Assembly: GCF_025215495.1 (NCBI RefSeq)
Contig: NZ_CP104302.1
Location: 3,224,001 to 3,288,000 of the forward strand
Direction of reading: 5' to 3'
DNA from: Mycolicibacterium brumae
GTDB lineage: Bacteria; Actinomycetota; Actinomycetes; Mycobacteriales; Mycobacteriaceae
DNA length: 64,000 bases
This document shows positions 31,968 to 40,366 of this stretch, one piece after another. A program made the translations under genes and the position numbers. The number at the start of each line of letters is the position of its first letter. Position 1 is the first letter of the stretch. The notes under the pieces were generated by a model. That model worked only from the letters and a program-made list of their open reading frames with translations, did no database searches and was not told the origin of the DNA.

Positions 31968-32822
31968 ATGGCCGCCATCTACCTGCCCCCCGGCCTGCGG
32001 CCGCTGGCCGTCGCCGCCCGATCCACCCGCTTCCACGCCGCGCGGATCGGGCACATGGTCGCGTTCTTCTTCCGGATGCTGGCCGGCATCCCGATGGTGG
32101 CCAAACGCTACCGGCGCGAGTTCCTGCGGCTGTCCTCCGACGTCACCTGGGGCAACGGCTCCATCGTGGTCGGTGGCGGCACCGCGGGGGTGGTGCTGGT
32201 GGTCGGCATCGCCGCCGGCGCCGTGGTCGCCATCGAGGGTTACAACGCGCTGAACCTGTTGGGCCTGGGCCCGGCGACCGGGTTGATCACCGCGCTGGCC
32301 ACCGTCCGCGAACTCGCCCCGATGATGGCGGCGCTGGCGTTCGCGATCCAGGCTGGCTGCCGGTTCACCGCCCAACTCGGCGCCATGCGGATCTCCGAGG
32401 AGATCGACGCCCTGGAAGCCGTCGCCATCCGCCCGATCCCCTACCTGGTCACCACCCGGGTGCTGGCCTCGGCCGTCGCCGTGGTGCCGCTGTTCGTGGT
32501 GTGCCTGGTGCTCAACTTCCTGGTCTGCCAGGCGGTGGTGTTCCTGGCCAGCGGCCAGGGATCGGGCACCTACCTGCATTACTTCCTGCTGATGCTGTCC
32601 GGCACGGACATGGTCTACGCGGTGATCAAGGTGTGCGTGTTCGTCGCGGTGATGTCCACCCTGCAGTGCTACTACGGCTACTACGCCAGCGGTGGTCCGC
32701 GCGGGGTCGGGGTGGCCGCGGGCCGGGCGATGCGCGCCAGCATCACGGTCATGGTCGTCGTCAACATGATGCTGACGATGGCGTTCTGGGGCATCGACGC
32801 CGGCGGGAGGCTCGGCGGATGA
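31968..32822 (+). CDS. yrbEB: MCE-associated ABC permease YrbEB
   Basis: A 284-aa second YrbE permease. Hydrophobic spans include VVGGGTAGVVLVVGIAAGAVVA and VVPLFVVCLVLNFLVCQAVVF. The coupling loop is SEEIDALEAVAIRPIPYLVTTRV, and ATGLITALATVRELAPMMAALAFA is the conserved MlaE motif. It forms a heterodimer with YrbEA in the plasma membrane. Its stop overlaps the mceA start (ATGA). Confidence 0.94.
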   Translation: MAAIYLPPGLRPLAVAARSTRFHAARIGHMVAFFFRMLAGIPMVAKRYRREFLRLSSDVTWGNGSIVVGGGTAGVVLVVGIAAGAVVAIEGYNALNLLGLGPATGLITALATVRELAPMMAALAFAIQAGCRFTAQLGAMRISEEIDALEAVAIRPIPYLVTTRVLASAVAVVPLFVVCLVLNFLVCQAVVFLASGQGSGTYLHYFLLMLSGTDMVYAVIKVCVFVAVMSTLQCYYGYYASGGPRGVGVAAGRAMRASITVMVVVNMMLTMAFWGIDAGGRLGG

Positions 32823-34081
32823 GTGGCAACCCGTTCGAACTCGACGGCCGCGGCCCATCAGAGCGCACGCTGCTGGTCAGCTTCGTCGCGTTCCTGGTGG
32901 TGATCGGCCTCGGTGGGGCGTTGATGTACGCGAAATCCGTTGGGGCCCTGGATCCGCGGGTGCAGATCGTCGCCTCGATGTTCACTGTCGGCGACGGCCT
33001 GCCCACCAAATCCGATGTGAAGTTCCGCGGCGTGCTGGTCGGCATGGTGCGCTCCGTCGACCCCGCTCTGACCGGCGAGGGCAACACCGTCGCCATCGAT
33101 CTGAAACCGCAGTACGCCAGCCAGATCCCGGCGACGGTGACCGCGCGGGTGGTGCCCGGCAACGCGTTCGCGGTGTCCACCGTGCAGTTGGTGGACAACG
33201 GACTCGGCGGCCCGGCCATCCGGACCGGCGACGTCATCACCCAGGACCAGTCGCTGCCGACGCAACTGTTCCAGACCACGCTGGCCCGGCTGCGGGAGCT
33301 GGTCGGCGCGGCCGCCCGCCCCGGCAACGACCGCACGATCGGCCTGATGCAGACCATCTCCGACGCCACCGCCGGCAAGGGACCGCAGCTGACCTCGGCG
33401 GCCCAAGGCCTGGGCCGCATCGTCGAGGAGATGAACCAACTGCGCGTCGACGAGTCCGGGCCGCCCGCGATCGCCACCTGGACCGCGGCCATCGACGCGC
33501 TGCGCAGCACCGCGCCGGACCTGCTGGACGTCCTCGACGGAGCGATCACCCCGATGCGCACCGTCGCCGAACAGCAAGCGGCGCTGACGAATCTGCTCAC
33601 CGGGGCCAACCACACCGTCGCCACCATGGGAACGGCGATGGACAACCACACCGACACCCTGGTCGACATCACCACCCACCTCAGCCCCGTCGTCGGCGTG
33701 CTGGCCCAGCGCGCGAACAAGTTCCCGGCGATCGGCGTCGGCATCAACAACGTGGTCAACACCTTCTTCGACCAGTTGTGGACCCGCACCGGCCAGAAGG
33801 TGACGTTCACCTTCAAACTGGTGGTGTCGCTGGCTCCGCTGCGGATCTACACCCGCGCGGACTGTCCGCGCTACGGCCAGCTGCAGGGCCCGAGTTGTCA
33901 TACCGCCCCGGAGTTCCCGGTGGGCCTGGACCCGCGCGGCGGCCTGCCCGATCCGCGCAGCTACGTGCCGCCGCCCGGGACCGTGCTCACCGAGGAGACC
34001 ACCGCCTCCGATGACCTGCTGCTGGGCGCCGTCGGCGTGGCGCCGCTGCCCGCCGAGGAACCCGCCGGAGGCACGCCGTGA
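32819..34081 (+). CDS. mceA: MCE family protein MceA
   Basis: A 420-aa MCE protein: short cytosolic N-terminus, membrane anchor LLVSFVAFLVVIGLGGALMYA, then the MlaD/MCE beta-barrel domain (VQIVASMFTVGDGLPTKSDVKFRGVLVGMVRSV), a long helical region that forms the periplasmic channel, and a C-terminal tail with paired Cys (TRADCPRYGQLQGPSCHTAP). MceA-F make a hetero-hexamer that carries lipids across the periplasm to YrbEAB. Starts in the yrbEB stop codon and ends in the mceB start. Confidence 0.93.
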   Translation: MSGNPFELDGRGPSERTLLVSFVAFLVVIGLGGALMYAKSVGALDPRVQIVASMFTVGDGLPTKSDVKFRGVLVGMVRSVDPALTGEGNTVAIDLKPQYASQIPATVTARVVPGNAFAVSTVQLVDNGLGGPAIRTGDVITQDQSLPTQLFQTTLARLRELVGAAARPGNDRTIGLMQTISDATAGKGPQLTSAAQGLGRIVEEMNQLRVDESGPPAIATWTAAIDALRSTAPDLLDVLDGAITPMRTVAEQQAALTNLLTGANHTVATMGTAMDNHTDTLVDITTHLSPVVGVLAQRANKFPAIGVGINNVVNTFFDQLWTRTGQKVTFTFKLVVSLAPLRIYTRADCPRYGQLQGPSCHTAPEFPVGLDPRGGLPDPRSYVPPPGTVLTEETTASDDLLLGAVGVAPLPAEEPAGGTP

Positions 34082-35118
34082 CCACGCACAGCCGAAACCT
34101 GGTGTGGATCAGCTTCTTTGTCGTCGTCTGCTTCATGCTGACCTGGATGATCTACGTCACGCTGCGGCGGGACGTGGAAGGACCCACGCACACCTACAGC
34201 GCGGTGTTCACCGACGTCACCGGACTGCGGGCGGGCTCCGACGTCCGGATGGCCGGCGTGCGGGTCGGCCGGGTCGACGACGTCGAACTCGACGGCGACA
34301 TCGCCCGGGTCAGGTTCCGGGTGCAGGCCGAGCAGCCGGTCTACGCCGACACCAAAGCCGCTGTGGTCTACCAGAACATCATCGGGCAGCGCTACATCGG
34401 GCTGACCAAGGGTGACGCCGGTGACACCCAGACCCTGGCCGACGGCGCCGAGATCCCGTTGGAGCGCACCGAGGGATCCTTCGACGTGACGGTGCTGCTC
34501 AACGGCTTCGAGCCGATGTTCACCATGCTCGACGCCGACAACCGCGGCAACCTGTCCAACGCGTTGATCAATGCGCTGCAAGGGGATTCAGATTCGGTGG
34601 TGGTGCTGATCAGCGAAACCTCACGGCTGGCGCAAACCATGGCCGGCCCCGACCAGGTGCTCGGCGACCTGATCGACAGCCTCAACCGGGTCACCGAGAA
34701 CCTAGCGGACTCCGGCGACGAACTCTCCGGCACGCTGACGCAGCTGCGGGTGGTGGTCGCCGGCCTCAACGCCCGCCGCGACGAACTCGTCGCCTCCACC
34801 GGCTCCATCACCACCGTGATGGCCCGGCTGGCCGGCATCACCTCGGCCGTTCAGCCCGATCTGCAGGACATGCTCGGCCGCCAGCCCGGGATGCTCTCGG
34901 TGATGGTGGACAACCAGGACAAGTGGGCAGAAGTCGGCGCGAACCTGCCCGCCGTGCTCAAGGGCGTCGCGCGGATCACCGGAGACTCCACCGCGATGAG
35001 CGCCATGCCGTGCGACTTCAACTTCACCATCTTCAATTTCCTCAAACCGATCATCCCCACCATCGTCGACGCCGCCACCCACGGCGGGAAACGGAAGTAC
35101 ACGGCGAAATGCAGGTGA
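34078..35118 (+). CDS. mceB: MCE family protein MceB
   Basis: A 346-aa MCE protein. Membrane anchor VWISFFVVVCFMLTWMIYVTL, MCE domain with YSAVFTDVTGLRAGSDVRMAGVRVGRVDDVEL, then YQNIIGQRYIGLT and a helical region with SNALINALQGDSD. Cys-bearing C-terminus CDFNFTIFNF. Component of the Mce channel. GTG start overlaps the mceA stop (GTGA). Confidence 0.93.
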   Translation: MTTHSRNLVWISFFVVVCFMLTWMIYVTLRRDVEGPTHTYSAVFTDVTGLRAGSDVRMAGVRVGRVDDVELDGDIARVRFRVQAEQPVYADTKAAVVYQNIIGQRYIGLTKGDAGDTQTLADGAEIPLERTEGSFDVTVLLNGFEPMFTMLDADNRGNLSNALINALQGDSDSVVVLISETSRLAQTMAGPDQVLGDLIDSLNRVTENLADSGDELSGTLTQLRVVVAGLNARRDELVASTGSITTVMARLAGITSAVQPDLQDMLGRQPGMLSVMVDNQDKWAEVGANLPAVLKGVARITGDSTAMSAMPCDFNFTIFNFLKPIIPTIVDAATHGGKRKYTAKCR

Positions 35119-36140
35119 AACGCCCGCTGGAGGATCTCAGCCAGGCCTGGCTGGGCGCCATCGCGCTGGCCACCCTCGGCGCGCTGATTCTGGCCACCAC
35201 CGCGCTGTCGGCGCTGCACCTCGGCAAGACCAGCTACACCGCCGAGTTCCCGCAGGCCGCCAGCATCCGGCCCGGCGACCAGGTCAGCGTGGCCGGGGTG
35301 CCCATCGGCGCGGTGTCGGCCACCGACCTGGCCGGCGACCGGGTGCTGGTCACCATGAAACTCGACCCGAAGGTGCGCCTCGGCGACGGGACGCAGGCCT
35401 CGATCAAACTGACCACGGTGCTGGGCTCGCGCTACATCGAACTGCGCCCGCGCGGCGACAATCCCCTGCCCGACAACAGGATCGGGTTGCACAACACCTC
35501 GGTGCCCTATGACCTACAGAAGGTGCTGGAAGACTCCACCACAACCTTCGAGGCGGTCGACGCCCAGCGCTTTGCCGAATCGCTGGACACCGTGTCGGTC
35601 CAGTTGGCCGGGGTGCCGTCGGTGTTGCCGGACGCGCTGAACAACATCTCGGCGCTGTCGGAGGTGATCTCCACCCGTCGCTCCCAGATCGCCGATCTGC
35701 TGCGCAACACCGCCCGCGTCTCGAACATCCTCGGCGATCAACGCGAGGATCTGAGCGCGCTGATCACCCAGGGCCGGGCGCTGACCGCCGAGCTGGTCAA
35801 CCGCCGCGCCAGCGTCGAGCGGCTGCTGAACGCGGCGACCACCCTGGTCAGCGTCGCCGGCGAGGTGATGAACACCGACCGCGCGCACATCGACAAGATG
35901 CTCGCCGACCTCAAGGTGGTCACCGCCATGATGGGCGACCACGAAGACCTGCTGCACAACCTGTTTCAGATCATGCCGGTGGCGATGCGCAACGCCGCCA
36001 ACGCCACCGGATCCGGCCCGTTCCTGGACTTCATGCTGCCCGGCGGGCTGATGGTGGACTCCTGGATGTGCGCCATCGCGAGCCGCGCCGAGCAGTACCA
36101 CTGGCCCGAGCGCTACCAGTACTTCAAGGACTGCCAATGA
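35109..36140 (+). CDS. mceC: MCE family protein MceC
   Basis: A 343-aa MCE protein. Anchor WLGAIALATLGALILATTALSAL, MCE domain YTAEFPQAASIRPGDQVSVAGVPIGAVSA, TTVLGSRYIELRP, then the helical channel part with LNNISALSEVISTRRSQIADLL. The ATG at 35109 overlaps mceB by 10 bases. GTG 35115 would give the 4-base overlap used by the other junctions and costs only two residues. Confidence 0.92.
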   Translation: MQVKRPLEDLSQAWLGAIALATLGALILATTALSALHLGKTSYTAEFPQAASIRPGDQVSVAGVPIGAVSATDLAGDRVLVTMKLDPKVRLGDGTQASIKLTTVLGSRYIELRPRGDNPLPDNRIGLHNTSVPYDLQKVLEDSTTTFEAVDAQRFAESLDTVSVQLAGVPSVLPDALNNISALSEVISTRRSQIADLLRNTARVSNILGDQREDLSALITQGRALTAELVNRRASVERLLNAATTLVSVAGEVMNTDRAHIDKMLADLKVVTAMMGDHEDLLHNLFQIMPVAMRNAANATGSGPFLDFMLPGGLMVDSWMCAIASRAEQYHWPERYQYFKDCQ

Positions 36141-37243
36141 GGCGGGGCACGATCGGGTTGGCCGCGCTGCTCGCCACGGTGGCGGTGTTGATCGGCGGCG
36201 CGGTGCTGATGCGCCCCGACGAGCCCAAGAAGATGGTGATCACCGCGCAGTTCGACAATGTCATCGGCCTCTACAGCGGGAACTCGGTGGCGATCCTGGG
36301 CATGCCGGTCGGCACGGTCGGCTCGATCACCCCGGCCGGCGACCACGTCGACGTGGAGTTGGAGATCGACCCCGGCCACGACCTGCCGGCCGACGTCCAG
36401 GCCGTCACGGTGGGCACCTCCATCCTCACCGACCGGCACGTCGAACTCACCCCGCCGTATGCCGGCGGGCCGAAACTGGACAACGGCGCGGTGCTCGGCC
36501 CGGAATCCACCCGCACCCCCATCGAATTCGACCGGGTGCTGGCGATGGTGGAGAAGCTCGGTGTGGCGATGGGCGGCGACGGCCACGGCGGCGGTCCGCT
36601 GGACAATGTGCTCACCGCCACCTCGAATATCACCACCGGCAACGGCAAACACATCAAGACCGCGCTGACCCAGCTCTCGGAGGCGCTGCGGACCGGGGCC
36701 GACGGCGGCGCGGCGACCCGGGAGAACATCACCGCGATCGTCACCCAACTCGCCGCGCTCACCGACGCCGCCGCCCAAAACGACGCGCAGGTGCGCGAAT
36801 TCGGGACCTACGTGCGGACCGTCAGCGACATCCTGGCCGAGCAGAACGTCGGTGGTGGCGACACCGGCCGCAAACTCAACGAGGTGCTCACCCAGGTCAA
36901 TGAACTGCTCGACTCCGGCGGCGAGAACCTCACCAGCACCCTGGGCAGCGCCAACCGGCTGACCAAATCACTGTCGGACTACCGCCGGGAACTCTCCGAG
37001 GTGTTCGACGTGGCGCCGCTGGCCATCGACAACGTCTCCGGCGCCATGGACACCCAGAACGGAATGCTGCGCGTCGGGGCGCATTTCGACTCGGTGTTCT
37101 TCGACAGCTCCATGACCAAGGAGGTCTGCAACATCATGGGTCTGCGCCAATTGGGTTGCCGCACCGGGTCGATCAAGGACCTGGGCCCCGATTTCGGTGT
37201 CACCTCGATGCTGGAGGCGATGACGAGGTTGCCGGGCAAATGA
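36137..37243 (+). CDS. mceD: MCE family protein MceD
   Basis: A 368-aa MCE protein. N-terminal anchor GLAALLATVAVLIGGAVLM, MCE domain ITAQFDNVIGLYSGNSVAILGMPVGTVGSI, TSILTDRHVELTP, and a long helical part. One feature is an unusually Gly/Asp/His-rich insert MGGDGHGGGPLDN near residue 150. The family role is as a subunit of the Mce hexamer. Starts in ATGA with mceC and overlaps mceE in the same way. Confidence 0.92.
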   Translation: MRRGTIGLAALLATVAVLIGGAVLMRPDEPKKMVITAQFDNVIGLYSGNSVAILGMPVGTVGSITPAGDHVDVELEIDPGHDLPADVQAVTVGTSILTDRHVELTPPYAGGPKLDNGAVLGPESTRTPIEFDRVLAMVEKLGVAMGGDGHGGGPLDNVLTATSNITTGNGKHIKTALTQLSEALRTGADGGAATRENITAIVTQLAALTDAAAQNDAQVREFGTYVRTVSDILAEQNVGGGDTGRKLNEVLTQVNELLDSGGENLTSTLGSANRLTKSLSDYRRELSEVFDVAPLAIDNVSGAMDTQNGMLRVGAHFDSVFFDSSMTKEVCNIMGLRQLGCRTGSIKDLGPDFGVTSMLEAMTRLPGK

Positions 37244-38364
37244 GACACCGCATCCTGGGAATCGCCGTCACCGCCGCCGTGACGCTGACCGGCTGCTCGG
37301 CCGGGGTCGAGCAATTGCCGCTGCCCGCGCCCGGGCTGAGCGGGCCCAGCTACCAGATCAGCGCCGAGTTCTCCAACGCGCTGAACCTGCCGGACCGCGC
37401 GAAGGTTCGTGTCGACGGCGCCGATGTCGGCGAAGTGGTGGCGATGAAGGCCGTCGACTACACCGCGGTGGTGTCGATGCGGATCATCAACGACGTGCGG
37501 CTGCCGAAGGGCACCACCGCCGAATTGCGTTCGGCAACCCCGCTCGGCGACGTCTTCGTGGCGCTGCGCCCGCCCGCCGACGCCGGTCCGGCCGGGCCGG
37601 TGATGGCCGACGGCGACACCATCGCGCTGGACGCGACCGCCGCCGCGGCCACCGTGGAGCAGGTGCTCGCCTCGGCGTCGCTGTTGGTCAACGGCGGCGT
37701 GGTGCGCAACCTGACCCGGGTGCTCAACGGGGTCGGCTCGGCGGTCGGCAAGGACGGCGCCGGGCTGACGGAGCTGATCCGGGAGTCCCGCGCCCTGGTG
37801 TCCACCATGGCCGGTCGCTCCGAGGAGATCCACACCATGCTCACCGCGACCAAGCAGCTCGCCGACGTGCTGGACAGTCGGCGCGACACCATCAACGGCG
37901 TGTTGGACGCGTCGAGTCCCGCGCTGGCGACCATCGCCGACAACACCACCGCCATCGTGACGCTGATCAACGAAATGGGTTCGGTCACCGAACAACTCAA
38001 GAAATTCCCGTCCATCCAGGGGACCGACACCCGCAGCCTCATCGCGGACCTGAACACGCTGTCCGCGGCGTTCAACGAGACCTCGCTGGATCCGCGGGTC
38101 ACCCTGGACAACCTGCTGCGCTTCATCCCGGTCGGCATCAAACTGTTCTCCACCAACGCCCCGGCCGCCGACGTCGACCTGCAGCAGCTGGCGCTCGGCC
38201 ACATCGAGGACATGAACCACTTCGCCGATCCGGGTTTCACCGGCCCGAAGTGGCACAACTGGGACGCCCTGGTGGGCTCCATCCGGCAGGTGCTCACCCA
38301 ACTCGGCGACCGGGTGTGGGACGACCGGCCCGACGACGACCAGATCTGGGGGCCGCCCCGGTGA
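37240..38364 (+). CDS. mceE: MCE family lipoprotein MceE (LprK type)
   Basis: A 374-aa lipoprotein subunit. The signal peptide RILGIAVTAAVTLTGC ends in a lipobox with acylated Cys19. The MCE domain follows (YQISAEFSNALNLPDRAKVRVDGADVGEVVAM), then LRSATPLGDVFVALRPP and the helical region ending in HFADPGFTGPKWHNWD. MceE is the only lipid-anchored subunit in such operons. Overlaps both neighbours by 4 bases. Confidence 0.93.
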   Translation: MRHRILGIAVTAAVTLTGCSAGVEQLPLPAPGLSGPSYQISAEFSNALNLPDRAKVRVDGADVGEVVAMKAVDYTAVVSMRIINDVRLPKGTTAELRSATPLGDVFVALRPPADAGPAGPVMADGDTIALDATAAAATVEQVLASASLLVNGGVVRNLTRVLNGVGSAVGKDGAGLTELIRESRALVSTMAGRSEEIHTMLTATKQLADVLDSRRDTINGVLDASSPALATIADNTTAIVTLINEMGSVTEQLKKFPSIQGTDTRSLIADLNTLSAAFNETSLDPRVTLDNLLRFIPVGIKLFSTNAPAADVDLQQLALGHIEDMNHFADPGFTGPKWHNWDALVGSIRQVLTQLGDRVWDDRPDDDQIWGPPR

Positions 38365-39623
38365 GCGCGCTGCTGCTGCGGGCGGTCCGCGCCGCCGTCT
38401 CCCACCGGCTGATCCTGTCGGTGGTCGGCCAGCTGCTGCTGGTGGTGGCCGGCGTCGGCTATCTGATGTTCGGCACGCTCGGGGTGAACCCGCTGCGCAG
38501 CCAGATCGCCGTGCAGATCGAACTCGCCGACTCCGGCGGCCTGCTGGCCGGCCAGGACGTCACCCTGCGCGGCGTCCCGATCGGCCGGGTGTCCTCGGTG
38601 GACCTGTCCGGAGACCAGGTCGTCGCGACCGCGGTGCTCGACGCCGACCACCGAATCCCGTTCCAGGGCACAGCGGTTCGGGTGTCCGCGCTGTCCCCTG
38701 CCGGTGAGCAGTACGTCAACTTCGAGCCGACCGGGACCGCCGGCCCGTACCTGCGCGACGGGGCGGTGATCGACCGGGAGCACACCGTGACGCCGGTGCC
38801 GCTGTGGCAGCTGCTGACCAATATCGACGGGGTGCTCGCTCAGGCGCAACCCGCGCGGATCCAGGGTGTGCTGGACGAACTCGGCGTCAGCGCGTCGGGC
38901 CCGCAGAAACTGCGGGATCTGCTCGGCGGCGCGCAGGTGCTGCTGTCCGCGCTGGACGGGGTGCTGCCGGAGACCATGACGCTGATGCGCGGCAGCCGCA
39001 CGGTGTTCCGCGTCTTCTCCGATTCGTCGTCGGGGATGCAGGCGATGTCGGCGAACCTGTCCGGAACGCTGCGCGGGGTCGGCGCGCGTGATGCCGGCAT
39101 CCGCCGGATGCTCACCCAGACCCCGGATGTGCTGGCCAGCGTGGACCGGGTCATCGAGGAGAACTCACCGACCATGGTGGAACTGCTCGGCAACCTGACC
39201 ACCGTCGCCCAACTGTCCTACGTGCGGGTGCCGGCGCTGGACCAATTGTTCAACGACGAGCGCCAGCCGATGCTCGACGGCATCGCCTCGCTGATGCATG
39301 ACGGCGCGATCTGGGCCATCGCCGACATCTACCCCCGCTACGTGTGCCACTACCCGCACCCGCGCGACGTGCCGTTCATTCCGAGCTACCCGGAACCGTT
39401 CCTCTACACCTACTGCCAGAACGACGACCCCTCGCTGCTGGTCCGCGGGGCCCGCAACGCGCCGCGCCCGGCCGGTGACGACACCGCGAACCCGCCCGAG
39501 GGGCTGGACACGCTGCGCCGCGCGGACCCGACGCCGAGAACCGAACACACCATCGACATCCCCTATGGCGGACCGGTGCTCCCCCCGGAGTCCCAGCCCA
39601 TCCGCCAGGGAACGGCCTGGTAG
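38361..39623 (+). CDS. mceF: MCE family protein MceF
   Basis: A 420-aa MCE protein, the last of the set. Anchor LILSVVGQLLLVVAGVGYLMFG, MCE domain VQIELADSGGLLAGQDVTLRGVPIGRVSSV, helical part, and a C-terminal tail with CHYPHPRDVPFIPSYPEPF and a Cys before NDDPSLL. GTG start within the mceE stop. The gap to the next gene is only 25 bases, with an AGGAG-type site (aggagaagagg) before the D27-like ATG, so the operon continues. Confidence 0.93.
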   Translation: MSALLLRAVRAAVSHRLILSVVGQLLLVVAGVGYLMFGTLGVNPLRSQIAVQIELADSGGLLAGQDVTLRGVPIGRVSSVDLSGDQVVATAVLDADHRIPFQGTAVRVSALSPAGEQYVNFEPTGTAGPYLRDGAVIDREHTVTPVPLWQLLTNIDGVLAQAQPARIQGVLDELGVSASGPQKLRDLLGGAQVLLSALDGVLPETMTLMRGSRTVFRVFSDSSSGMQAMSANLSGTLRGVGARDAGIRRMLTQTPDVLASVDRVIEENSPTMVELLGNLTTVAQLSYVRVPALDQLFNDERQPMLDGIASLMHDGAIWAIADIYPRYVCHYPHPRDVPFIPSYPEPFLYTYCQNDDPSLLVRGARNAPRPAGDDTANPPEGLDTLRRADPTPRTEHTIDIPYGGPVLPPESQPIRQGTAW

Positions 39624-39648
39624 GGCCACGAGGAGAAGAGGACAGCGC

Positions 39649-40341
39649 ATGGCAACAGTGTCGATCGGCAGCGGCGTCGCCCGGATGGGGCCGCTGACCA
39701 TGCTGCGCGACGAGTGGTTGATCCGGTCCATGATGAAGCGGGTCGGCGACCTGCCAGAGTCGATGTTCCTGCCGATGCTGCGGCTGCTGGCGCCCGACCG
39801 CGACGCCGTCGACGCCGGCTGGGCGCAGGTGATCGGCACCCGGCAGCGCCACCGGCGGTGGGAATCCCCCAGCAAGGCCTGGGAACGCCACTACGGCCAG
39901 TTCGTTCGGGAACTGGAGTTCACCGCCACCGGCCTGCGCGCCGAGCTCGGCCTGGAGGCCACCACCGAGCTGATCTCCGACGCCGTCGCCGCCCGGTTGA
40001 ACCGGTGGCTGCGGGTGATGATGCCGATGTTCGGTTCGGTGAAGCTGGTGCCGGACGCCATCTACTCCCCGGTGATGGACGCCGGGGTGGCGTTCGCGAC
40101 GTTCCTGGTCGGCCCGATCCACGCGGCGGGCGAAGAGCCCGACGGCACTCTGCTCTACGAGATCCCCGAATGCGCCATGCACACCGTCGCCGGAACCGGC
40201 TCCGCGCAGGAGAACTCGTGCCTGATGGGGTGTAAAGCGTCCTGCGAGAAGGTGTTCCACGCCGGCGGGCCGATGCCGCTGGAGTTCGATCCGCACCTGC
40301 CCGGCCTGTCCTGCACCCTCCGGGTGCGCAAGGCCACCTAG
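39649..40341 (+). CDS. D27-like (DUF4033) protein, candidate carotenoid isomerase
   Basis: A 230-aa soluble protein. Its C-terminal third matches, by eye, the Cys signature of the plant beta-carotene isomerase DWARF27 C-terminal domain. There is C175 in YEIPECAMH, then C191-x3-C195-x3-C199 in SCLMGCKASCEKVF, and then PLEFDPHLPGLSC, with the same P-L-x-[FM]-x-P-x5-S-C spacing. D27 converts all-trans to 9-cis beta-carotene with an iron centre, ahead of a carotenoid cleavage dioxygenase. Here the next gene is a carotenoid-type oxygenase. The N-terminal 170 residues are helical and unrecognised. Another Cys-containing hydrolase family cannot be excluded without a profile search. Confidence 0.6.
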   Translation: MATVSIGSGVARMGPLTMLRDEWLIRSMMKRVGDLPESMFLPMLRLLAPDRDAVDAGWAQVIGTRQRHRRWESPSKAWERHYGQFVRELEFTATGLRAELGLEATTELISDAVAARLNRWLRVMMPMFGSVKLVPDAIYSPVMDAGVAFATFLVGPIHAAGEEPDGTLLYEIPECAMHTVAGTGSAQENSCLMGCKASCEKVFHAGGPMPLEFDPHLPGLSCTLRVRKAT

Positions 40342-40366
40342 CCCACCCACCAGATTGGAACCCGCC

